A stretch of DNA of 64,000 bases from Herbiconiux sp. L3-i23 (GTDB lineage Bacteria; Actinomycetota; Actinomycetes; Actinomycetales; Microbacteriaceae): NCBI RefSeq assembly GCF_023734115.1, contig NZ_AP025737.1, positions 2,976,001 to 3,040,000 of the forward strand, written 5' to 3'. A program made the translations under genes and the position numbers. Every line of letters starts with the position of its first letter. Position 1 is the first letter of the stretch. This document shows positions 51,808-61,943 of the stretch, piece by piece. The notes beneath the pieces are model-generated. The model was given only the letters and a program-made list of their open reading frames with translations, searched no databases and was not told where the DNA came from.

Positions 51808-52542
51808 ATGGCCGTCACTCGACCACAGTCCTTCTCGCCCGTCATGCCTGCTCACCGCCTCGAAACCCCGCACCTGCGCGAAATCATCAGCAACACGCGC
51901 TCGATGCTCGGCTTGCGTCGTCCGCGGTTCCTGCGTGGCCCGCGCCTGCCGAAGCCGGCGGTCGCGCCGATCGTGGCGACCGAGCGGCTGCGGCTGCGTC
52001 CGCACGAGATGAAGGATGCGGGCGACTGGCTGCAGATCCAATCGAACCCCGACGTCGTGCGGTACCTCGACTGGCCGGTCAGGAACGCCGTCGAGTCGCG
52101 TCGCCACCTGAAGCACCGCACCCGTCACACCGTGCTGCTGCAGGCCGACGACTTCCTCGCGCTCGCGGTGGAGCGCGAGGGCCAGGTCATCGGCGACGTC
52201 TCGCTGCACCTGCGCGATGTGCACTCGAAGATCGTCGAGATGGGCTGGGTGCTCAACCCCGCGCACGGACGCCACGGCTACGCGACGGAGGCGGCCGCCG
52301 CGCTGGCGATCTTCGCGTTCGAGCACCTCGGGGCCTGCGAGATCACGGCGGTCATCCACGAGAAGAACGAGCGCTCGATCGCGCTCGCGAAACGGCTCGG
52401 CTTCGTCGGCGACCCGCAGCGGATGCTGCTGACCCGCGAGCGCTTCGACAGCAGGCCCGCTCTGGCGTACCTCACCGACGAGACCGAGCGCGTGACGACC
52501 GGTCAGATCCCGATAGTCTGGCCGCAACCCATCGCCGAGTAG
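51808..52542 (+). CDS. GNAT family N-acetyltransferase
   Basis: A 244-residue acetyltransferase of the RimJ/RimL type, with an N-terminal extension of about 50 residues. LRLRPHEMKDAGDWLQIQSNPDVVRYLDWP, VIGDVSLHLRDV, MGWVLNPAHGRHGYATEAAAALAIFAF (acetyl-CoA loop) and EKNERSIALAKRLGFVGDPQ are the fold's motifs. Target unknown. TACGGT lies 8 bases before the ATG. A large palindrome follows the stop. Confidence 0.88.
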   Translation: MAVTRPQSFSPVMPAHRLETPHLREIISNTRSMLGLRRPRFLRGPRLPKPAVAPIVATERLRLRPHEMKDAGDWLQIQSNPDVVRYLDWPVRNAVESRRHLKHRTRHTVLLQADDFLALAVEREGQVIGDVSLHLRDVHSKIVEMGWVLNPAHGRHGYATEAAAALAIFAFEHLGACEITAVIHEKNERSIALAKRLGFVGDPQRMLLTRERFDSRPALAYLTDETERVTTGQIPIVWPQPIAE

Positions 52543-52552
52543 CACCCCGTCT

Positions 52553-52631
52553 CGCCAGCGCTGTCGAGGCGCCCAGATCTGCGGGTCTGAGCGCTGAAAC
52601 ACCCGCAGAAGTGGGCACCTCGCGCTGGGCG
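52553..52631. repeat. Long intergenic inverted repeat, unrelated in sequence to copies A-D
   Basis: Inner arms at 52566-52586 and 52601-52621 match at 18 of 21 positions (GAGG.GCCCA..TCTGCGGGT) around a 14-base loop. Outer arms CGCCAGCGC (52553-52561) and GCGCTGGGCG (52622-52631) extend it. It fills the gap between the convergent stops at 52542 and 52632, so it may end both transcripts. Confidence 0.8.
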
Positions 52632-53009
52632 TCAGGCCGCGGCCACCGCGGTGACCTCGATCTCGATGCGCGCCGTCGCCGGCACCATCGCGTCGACCTG
52701 CAGCAGAGTGCTCGCAGGCCGGGCCACACCGAAGGCGCGCGCGTGGACAGGGGCGATCAGGTCGTAGTCGCCGAGGTCGACGAGGTACACGACGCAGCGC
52801 ACCACATCGTCGAGCGACGAACCGAGTTCGGCGAGCGCCGCCGCGATGTGCTCGAGCGCGTCCACCATCTGCGTCGCGGTATCACCCTCGAGGGCATCGC
52901 CCCGCGCCGTCGTACCGGAGACGTAGATGTGGTCGCCGGCGCGCACGGCACGGGAGTAGCCGTACTCCTCCTCGAACCGATAACCCGAGGACAATCGCCG
53001 TCGCTGCAT
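52632..53009 (-). CDS. RidA family (YjgF/Hmm) protein
   Basis: A 125-residue enamine/imine deaminase-type protein. YSRAVRAGDHIYVSGTTAR, ATQMVDALEHIAAALAELGSSLDDVVRCVVYL and the terminal ARIEIEVTAVAA include the family's conserved Arg-Glu pocket region, with RIEIE typical of the catalytic group. ATG 53009 is used; TAGCCT is about 20 bases further upstream. Confidence 0.88.
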   Translation of the reverse strand: MQRRRLSSGYRFEEEYGYSRAVRAGDHIYVSGTTARGDALEGDTATQMVDALEHIAAALAELGSSLDDVVRCVVYLVDLGDYDLIAPVHARAFGVARPASTLLQVDAMVPATARIEIEVTAVAAA

Positions 53010-53101
53010 GTCTCCCTCTCGTGGACGTCCTGCGTAGGCTACCGGCACTGCCGCCGCCGCTCCTGACGCCCTCTGTCGGGGGCGGCTGGTAGACCAGAGG
53101 G

Positions 53102-54181
53102 ATGAGCGCACAGGTCGACCGACGGCGAGCGCTGGTCGACATCCACCGGATCTACGCCGAGCCGGCGGCGGCCGAGTCGCCACGGGGACAAGAGATCCTG
53201 GCCCGGTGGCCCGACGCCGAGGTCGTGCCGGTCGAGTCGCACTGGCAGATCCCCGAAGTGCACGGGGATGAGCGGAACGTCTCGCGGTGGGTGCGTATCA
53301 AGTCCGAGGCGCTGGTGCTGGGGGTGAAGAAATCGGTCGTCACCCGGCCGAACGGCCGATCGGCCGACTTCATCGCTCCATCGACCGCGAACGGCTGCGC
53401 GATGGCGTGCGCCTACTGCTACGTGCCGCGCCGCAAGGGGTACAGCAACCCCGTGACCGTGTTCACCAACATCGAGCAGGTCACCCGGCACCTCGCGCGG
53501 CACGTGCACAAGCAGGGCCCGAAGACCGAGCCGAACCAGTGCGACCCCGAAGCGTGGGTTTACGACATCGGCGAGAACAGCGACTGCTCCGTCGACGCGA
53601 TGCTGAGCGACAACGTGCGAGACCTCTGCGAGCTGTTCCGCATGACTCCGACCGCCAAGGCCTCGTTCGCCACGAAATACGTCAACCGAGACCTCCTCGA
53701 TTGGGATCCGCTCGGCCGCACCCGCATCCGCTTCTCCCTGATGCCGCACGACATCGCGAAGGTGACCGACATCCGCACCTCGCCGGTGGCCGAGCGCATC
53801 GCGGCGATCAACGACTTCGTCGAGGCGGGCTACGAAGTGCACGTCAACTTCGCCCCCGTGATCATCGCGCCCGGGTGGATGGAGGCCTGGGCGGAGCTCC
53901 TGCACGAGCTCGACGACACGTTGACCGAGCCCTCGAAGGCGCAGCTCGCCGCCGAGGTGATCTTCCTCACCCACAACGAGCGTCTGCACGAGGTGAACCT
54001 GGGCTGGCACCCGAAGGCCGAGGACCTGCTGTGGCGTCCCGACCTGCAGGAGCAGAAGCTGTCGCAGAACGGCATGGTCAACGTCCGCTACCGGGCCGAG
54101 ATGAAGAGGCGACACATCGACGACTTAACCGCGCTGGTGGCGAGCATCGCCCCCTACTGCCGCATCCGCTACGCATTCTGA
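53102..54181 (+). CDS. Spore photoproduct lyase-like radical SAM protein
   Basis: A 359-residue radical SAM protein with the cluster motif C99-x3-C103-x2-C106 (GCAMACAYC) and SPL-family segments such as YVPRRKGYSNPVTVFTNIEQV, VYDIGENSDCSVDAML and HDIAKVTDIRTSPVAERIAAI. SPL enzymes reverse the spore photoproduct in DNA, but the host shows no spore genes; a related DNA-repair or tRNA role is possible. TAGACC lies 6 bases before the ATG (53090-53095), a leaderless start. Confidence 0.9.
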   Translation: MSAQVDRRRALVDIHRIYAEPAAAESPRGQEILARWPDAEVVPVESHWQIPEVHGDERNVSRWVRIKSEALVLGVKKSVVTRPNGRSADFIAPSTANGCAMACAYCYVPRRKGYSNPVTVFTNIEQVTRHLARHVHKQGPKTEPNQCDPEAWVYDIGENSDCSVDAMLSDNVRDLCELFRMTPTAKASFATKYVNRDLLDWDPLGRTRIRFSLMPHDIAKVTDIRTSPVAERIAAINDFVEAGYEVHVNFAPVIIAPGWMEAWAELLHELDDTLTEPSKAQLAAEVIFLTHNERLHEVNLGWHPKAEDLLWRPDLQEQKLSQNGMVNVRYRAEMKRRHIDDLTALVASIAPYCRIRYAF

Positions 54182-54207
54182 GCGGTGCGGTGCTGTGCTG
54201 TACGGCG

Positions 54208-55023
54208 TCAGGTCAAGTCGTCGAAGTCGCCGCGCGCCCAGGCGGCGTGACGCTCGGCCGAGGTCGAGATGACCTGCTTGGCGCTGTCCGCGATGACGTT
54301 GTCGAAGTTGCCGTAGAGCCGGTCGAAGTCGAGCCGGTTCAGAGAGTCGGCGATGCGGAGCGCGACCGGTCCCGAGAGCGGGATGCGGTTCGGGTAGCTG
54401 CGCATGAAGCTCACCGATGTACGGTCCGGATTCGGGAAAATGGTGTCGCCGACGAGTAGTGCACCTCGACCCTCCGCGCCGTCGCGCCACTGCAGCACCG
54501 CGCTGCCGGGGAAATGCCCGCCGATTTGATGCAGCGTGAGGCCGGGCGCGATCTCGACTTCTCCGCTCCAGATCTCGATGACGGGGTCGTCCCGCCGCAC
54601 CCAGTGCGCGTCGGCCTCGGCGATGAGTACGGGAGCGTCACCGAGCCGCCGACTCCACTCGACCTGCACCCCGTACATGTGCGGGTGGCTGGCCGCGATC
54701 GCGAGGACGGGCCCGTGCGAGGCGATGCGCTCGACGGCGCTGTCGTCGAGGTAGCCGATCGGATCCCAGAGCACCGAGCCCTCGGCAGTGGTCACCAGTT
54801 TCGACCACTGTCCGATGCCGACGTTCGGCGAGGAGGTGATGCCGATCAGTCCCGGCTCGAGGTCGACGACGCGGGTCTGCTCGCCGCGGGCGGCGAGCTC
54901 CTCGAGGGTCGTCCACTTCTGACCGGACTCGGGCACCCATTGGCGCTCGTCGGCGCAGATGTCGCACACGGCGGTCCGCTCGGCGTGCTCGACGCCGCAG
55001 GTCGCGCAGATCCAGAACCTCAT
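54208..55023 (-). CDS. Metallo-beta-lactamase-fold protein with N-terminal zinc ribbon
   Basis: A 271-residue protein. Residues 1-25 hold a rubredoxin-like ribbon (C6, C9, C20, C23: WICATCG and VCDICAD). The rest is an MBL fold, but the canonical HxHxDH is replaced by ASHPHMYG; HQIGGHFPGSAVLQW and LLVGDTIFPNPDRTSVSFMRSYP keep later ligands. Whether it is catalytic is doubtful. ATG 55023 is fixed by the Cys ribbon. Confidence 0.82.
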   Translation of the reverse strand: MRFWICATCGVEHAERTAVCDICADERQWVPESGQKWTTLEELAARGEQTRVVDLEPGLIGITSSPNVGIGQWSKLVTTAEGSVLWDPIGYLDDSAVERIASHGPVLAIAASHPHMYGVQVEWSRRLGDAPVLIAEADAHWVRRDDPVIEIWSGEVEIAPGLTLHQIGGHFPGSAVLQWRDGAEGRGALLVGDTIFPNPDRTSVSFMRSYPNRIPLSGPVALRIADSLNRLDFDRLYGNFDNVIADSAKQVISTSAERHAAWARGDFDDLT

Positions 55024-55114
55024 CGATACGCTCCTCGCATCCTCGCCACACTCATCGTCGAGCCAGGGAACGACGCACCGCAAGCCTTCAGCGTCGACCA
55101 TTAGCTTCCGAGCC

Positions 55115-55705
55115 ATGCGAAAACTGATCGTCTCCGTGCTCACCTCGCTGGACGGCTACTACGAGGGGCCCGACAAGCGGCTCGACGGTATGCCGTTCGA
55201 GGACGCGTTCAACGACCACAATCTCCGCCTGCTCCGCGAGGCCGACACCCTCGTGTACGGCAGTACCTGGTTCCGCGACAACTGGGAGCACTGGTCGGAC
55301 GTCGCCGCCGATCCGAGCCAGGGCGAGCGTGACCGGGACATCGCCGCCCAGGTGCTGTCGAAGGAGATACTCATCATCAGCGACTCGATGACGATCGATC
55401 CGGACGCCCCATGGGCATCGGCTGCCGCGGTCGTCGCCCGAGCCGACGCTGTGGCGGAAATCACTCGCCGCAAGCAGGGCGGCGGCGGCACCCTGCTCAT
55501 GTTCGGCAGCTCCACCACGTGGAACCCGCTGCTCGAGGCGGGAGTCGTCGACGAACTCATCGTCTTGGTCGGGGCGGCCCTGCTCGGTGACGGGTCGAAG
55601 GTCTACGACGGCGCTCGCGCACCTCTGCACCTGCTCGGGGCGGACGTCCTCGACGGTTCGCAGCTCGTCGCACTCCGCTACGGCGTCGGCGACCGCCAGG
55701 AGTGA
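55115..55705 (+). CDS. Dihydrofolate reductase family (RibD C-terminal-like) protein
   Basis: A 196-residue NADPH-type reductase fold: RKLIVSVLTSLDGYYEGPD, DTLVYGSTWFRDNW, LMFGSSTTWNPLLEAGVVDELIVLVGAALLGDGSKVYDG. This is the RibD_C/YwjB group, distinct from true DHFR. Substrate unknown. TAGCTT (55102-55107) lies 7 bases before the ATG, a leaderless start. A strong bidirectional terminator follows. Confidence 0.88.
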   Translation: MRKLIVSVLTSLDGYYEGPDKRLDGMPFEDAFNDHNLRLLREADTLVYGSTWFRDNWEHWSDVAADPSQGERDRDIAAQVLSKEILIISDSMTIDPDAPWASAAAVVARADAVAEITRRKQGGGGTLLMFGSSTTWNPLLEAGVVDELIVLVGAALLGDGSKVYDGARAPLHLLGADVLDGSQLVALRYGVGDRQE

Positions 55706-55718
55706 CGCGGAACGACGA

Positions 55719-55750
55719 AGCCCCCGCCGACCCGGTGGTCGGCAGGGGCT
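55719..55750. terminator. Bidirectional terminator
   Basis: Arms at 55719-55732 and 55737-55750 (AGCCCC.GCCGACC and GGTCGGC.GGGGCT) pair with one mismatch around a 4-base loop, between convergent stops at 55705 and 55776. Confidence 0.85.
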
Positions 55751-55775
55751 CCTTCAAGTGAACGCTCGAACGCGC

Positions 55776-58928
<3,153 letters not shown>

Positions 58929-58932
<4 letters not shown>

Positions 58933-59318
58933 AGGGTCTCCATTCCTTCCCTGACGACGCGCACGTCGTCGGGGGTTCCGAAAAGTTCGAAGCGGTAGAG
59001 GTGGGGCACCGCGCACTTCGCGGCGATGATGTCGCCCGCGAGTCCGTATGTCTCACCGAAGTTGGTGTTGCCGGCGCCGATGACGCCGCGGATGAGAGCG
59101 CGATTGCTCTCGTTGTTGAGGAAGCGGATGACCTGCTTGGGCACCGCCCCGTTGCCGTTGCCGCCTCCGTAGGTCGGCACGATCAGCACGTAGGGCCGAT
59201 CGACCAGCAACGGCTCATCCCGCGCGTAGAGCGGGATGCGCCGTGCCGGCAGGTCGAGCTTCTCGGCGAATCGGTGCGTGTTGCCCGATGCGCTCGAGAA
59301 ATACACGACCTCGTTCAT
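58929..59318 (-). CDS. nrdI: Flavodoxin-like NrdI
   Basis: A 129-residue FMN protein that activates the manganese cofactor of Nrd[17 protein letters not shown] is the phosphate loop, [21 protein letters not shown] and [18 protein letters not shown] hold the FMN loops. ATG 59318 gives full length. It is separated from nrdH by 44 bases. Confidence 0.96.
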
Positions 59319-59362
59319 GACTGTGGCCTCGTGATGGACGCTCGCGACGCGGGACCCGAGGG

Positions 59363-59596
59363 TCACGCGATCTTCGCGGCGAGCTCCTCGATGCGGTCGG
59401 GGCGGAAGCCGGACCAGTGGTCGTCGTCGGTCACGACGACGGGAGCCTGCATGTAGCCGAGCTCCTTGACTGCCTGAAGCGCCTTCTCGTCGATCGACAC
59501 ATCGAAGATCTCGTACTCGAGACCCTTCTTGTCGAGCGCGCGGTAGGTCGCGGTGCACTGAACGCAAGACGGCTTGCTGTAGACGGTGATGGCCAC
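59363..59596 (-). CDS. nrdH: Glutaredoxin-like NrdH
   Basis: A 77-residue thioredoxin-fold reductant for NrdE. The redox motif CVQC follows the start ([20 protein letters not shown]), and [22 protein letters not shown] is the usual later part. GTG at 59596 gives family length. It is the first gene of nrdHIEF; upstream lies a 338-base gene-free region with NrdR-like boxes. Confidence 0.96.
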   Translation of the reverse strand: MAITVYSKPSCVQCTATYRALDKKGLEYEIFDVSIDEKALQAVKELGYMQAPVVVTDDDHWSGFRPDRIEELAAKIA

Positions 59597-59727
59597 TCTG
59601 GGCGCCTCTCTCCCCTTTGGTGTCCGAGCTGCCGAACCTTCGACAGGTGTCTTCAGGTACAACATCTCGGACTCCACCCGTATGCCCGATCAGCCGACCG
59701 GACAGCGGCTCCCCAGCCGCAGATCGA

Positions 59728-59743
59728 TACTACATATGCGCAC
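59728..59743. promoter_or_regulatory. NrdR-like box 2
   Basis: TACTACATATGCGCAC, a loose match to the NrdR consensus (ACACWATATWTWGTGT type). Its centre is 31 bases from that of the box at 59759-59774, the spacing at which NrdR binds pairs on one DNA face. Confidence 0.45.
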
Positions 59744-59758
59744 CGACATTGGATGGGA

Positions 59759-59774
59759 CCACAAGATGATGTGG
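59759..59774. promoter_or_regulatory. NrdR-like box 1
   Basis: CCACAAGATGATGTGG, with perfect CCACA/TGTGG ends. NrdR represses nrd genes when dATP is high. The nrdR gene is not in the window. Confidence 0.55.
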
Positions 59775-59913
59775 TCGGCGTGTCGCACCTCGGCGCCCCC
59801 TCTGTGGAAGGAACCTGCCCTTCGGTCAGGGCTTTCTTCCTGCTGGGGACAGGTTTGTCCACAGGGGTCAGTATCTGTGGAGGGCGTTTCGGCGGCGTGT
59901 CGCCCCCACATGG

Positions 59914-59929
59914 ACACAATGTCTTGTGG
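59914..59929. promoter_or_regulatory. Third NrdR-like box, near the PPTase start
   Basis: ACACAATGTCTTGTGG, the best NrdR-like match of the three by sequence, but with no partner 31 bases away. It ends 5 bases before the PPTase ATG at 59935, so it could act on that gene. Confidence 0.4.
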
Positions 59930-59934
59930 TCGGG

Positions 59935-60618
59935 ATGAGTCGTGTCGTCGGAACGAGCGGAAGACGCGAGGACCTGGGCGGCGACGCCGGGGCCGACGGC
60001 CTCGTCACGTGGCGACTGGCCGGGGTGGCGGTCTGCGTCGCGCCCGACGCCGATCTCGCGGGTGGCTCTGTCGATCGGCTCGGCCTCGAAGAACGCATCC
60101 GCGACGAGTCGACCCCGTCCGACCGCAGGCCCGCTTACCGCGCCGGTCGGCTGCTGCTCCGCCACGCCGTCGCGCAGCTCGGCGAGGACCCGGGGGAACT
60201 CGCTCTCTCGGCGCGGTGCGAGACCTGCGGCGGACTGCACGGCCGTCCGCGGGTGACGCATCCCGTCGCGCTCCGCCACCTGTCCCTGTCGGTGAGCCAT
60301 TCCCAGGGGGTCACGGCGGTCGCCGCCGCGACCGGCCGCGCGATCGGCATCGACCTCGAGGCCCGAAGCGATGCCGGCGTCCCGGCGATGCCCGACGGGT
60401 TCTCGACACTCGCCGAGTGGACCCGCGCGGAAGCGGTGCTGAAGGCCGACGGCCGCGGGCTGCGGGTCGACCCGCTCGCGGTGGCCGTGATCGAGGACGC
60501 CGAGGGGGTCCACGCCACCATCGGAAGCGATCGGCGACGCTACCGGCTCGTCGAGCCCGCACTCCTCGCGACTCACCACCTCGCCGTGGCGCTCGCGATC
60601 GACCCGCCGTCGGGCTAG
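59935..60618 (+). CDS. 4'-phosphopantetheinyl transferase
   Basis: A 227-residue Sfp-like PPTase that loads phosphopantetheine onto carrier proteins. AYRAGRLLLRHAVAQL, LSVSHSQGVTAVAAATGRAIGIDLEARSD (the Mg site GIDLE) and EWTRAEAVLKADGRGL (a variant of WxxKEA) are present. ATG 59935 is used; GTG 59926 is an alternative. It lies next to an NRPS-type gene whose carrier domain it probably activates. Its stop shares a CTAG with the convergent aminopeptidase. Confidence 0.88.
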   Translation: MSRVVGTSGRREDLGGDAGADGLVTWRLAGVAVCVAPDADLAGGSVDRLGLEERIRDESTPSDRRPAYRAGRLLLRHAVAQLGEDPGELALSARCETCGGLHGRPRVTHPVALRHLSLSVSHSQGVTAVAAATGRAIGIDLEARSDAGVPAMPDGFSTLAEWTRAEAVLKADGRGLRVDPLAVAVIEDAEGVHATIGSDRRRYRLVEPALLATHHLAVALAIDPPSG

Positions 60619-61943
60619 CGCGGCAACCGGGGCAGAGCCGTGCGGAACAGCCAGAGGTCGAAGAACGCCGCGGCGCCCGACCCGTGCCCGTCGAGGCCGT
60701 GCCGCCCGGCGAGCTCGACGAAGTCGGCGGTGGAGGCGACGCCGTGCCGGTGCGACCGCGTCCACTCCTGCACCAGCGCCCAGAAGGCGTCGTCGCCGAT
60801 CGTCAGGCGGAGAGCGTGCAGCGTGAGCGCGCCTCGCTTGTAGACGCGGTCGTCGAACATGTCTGCGCTGCCGGGGTCGCCGATCAGGATGTCGGCCGGC
60901 AGTGAGCGCAGCGCCACCGCGAAGCGGCGCGCCAGCGCGTCGGCGGTCGGTCCGCCGGCGTGCTCCGACCAGACCCACTCCGCGTAGCAGGCGAAGCCCT
61001 CGTTCAGCCAGATGTCCCGCCATTGCGCGACGCCCACACTGTTGCCGAACCACTGGTGGGCGAGCTCGTGCGCGATGAGGCGCTCGGAACCGGACCGTCC
61101 GTCGACGTGGTTCGCCCCGAAGATGGCCATCGACTGCGCCTCAAGGGGGATCTCGAGCGGATCGGCGGTGACGACAGCGGTGAACTGCTCGAACGGGTAG
61201 GGCCCGAAGCGCGAGGAGAAGTGGCGGATCATCTCGGGCAGGGGGGCGAAATCGTGCTCGACGCGGCGCAGCAGAGCCGTCGGATGCACGATGCGCACCC
61301 CCACTCCGTCGACGTCGTCGCGTCGAGACACGTAGCGTCCGATCTGCACGGTCGCGAGATAGGCGCTGGTCGGCTCGGGCTGCTCGTAGAGCCGCGAGAT
61401 CCGGCCGCCCCGGTCGGAGGATTCGCGGAGGTAGCCGTTCGCGACCGCGTCGTATCCGGCGTCGGTGCGGATGCGGATCCGATATGCGGACTTCTCGGCC
61501 GGATGGTCGTTGCAGGGGAACCAGGTCGACGCGCCCGAGGGCTGGGCGGCCACGAGCACCCCGTCCTCGAGCTCCTCCCAGCCGAGCGGGCCCCACGGGG
61601 ACCGGCGCGGAGCGGGAGAACCCCAGTACTCGACGACGACGACGACCTTCTCGCCGTCGGGCAACGGGGTCGCCGGGCGCAGGACGAGCTTGTGACCGGT
61701 GTGCCTCACACCGGCCGGGCGCTCGCCGTCGATGGTGACCTTCGCGACCCGAAGTCCGGAGAAGTCGAGCGAGAGCTCGTCGACCGTCCGCCGAGGGAGG
61801 ATCGTCAGTCGCGCGACGGCCTGCAACCGGTTGCCGCGGACCCGGTAGTCGAGATCGAGGTCGTAGCCGACCACGTGGTAGCCGTCGTCGCCCATGCCGG
61901 GCAGATAGCCGTCCACCGGCGACGAGGCGGACGCGCCGGTCAC
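60615..61943 (-). CDS. Compact M1 family zinc aminopeptidase
   Basis: A 442-residue metallopeptidase with His292-Glu293 and His296 in HELAHQWFG and the third zinc ligand Glu315 in WLNEGFACYAEW, the exact HExxH-x18-E spacing. It lacks the large C-terminal domain of typical M1 enzymes. No signal peptide, so cytosolic. GTG 61943 overlaps the stop of the NRPS-type gene by 4 bases (GTGA), so it is translated with it. It may trim or degrade that enzyme's product. Confidence 0.9.
   Translation of the reverse strand: MTGASASSPVDGYLPGMGDDGYHVVGYDLDLDYRVRGNRLQAVARLTILPRRTVDELSLDFSGLRVAKVTIDGERPAGVRHTGHKLVLRPATPLPDGEKVVVVVEYWGSPAPRRSPWGPLGWEELEDGVLVAAQPSGASTWFPCNDHPAEKSAYRIRIRTDAGYDAVANGYLRESSDRGGRISRLYEQPEPTSAYLATVQIGRYVSRRDDVDGVGVRIVHPTALLRRVEHDFAPLPEMIRHFSSRFGPYPFEQFTAVVTADPLEIPLEAQSMAIFGANHVDGRSGSERLIAHELAHQWFGNSVGVAQWRDIWLNEGFACYAEWVWSEHAGGPTADALARRFAVALRSLPADILIGDPGSADMFDDRVYKRGALTLHALRLTIGDDAFWALVQEWTRSHRHGVASTADFVELAGRHGLDGHGSGAAAFFDLWLFRTALPRLPR

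Larger units (their letters stand above)
59597..59934. other. Gene-free nrdH upstream region
   Basis: 338 bases between divergent nrdH and the PPTase gene, the largest gap in the window. It holds two NrdR-like 16-mers spaced 31 bases apart (59728-59743 and 59759-59774), a third similar 16-mer at 59914-59929, and AT-richer stretches around 59724-59733. No ORF or RNA gene is supported. Confidence 0.7.
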
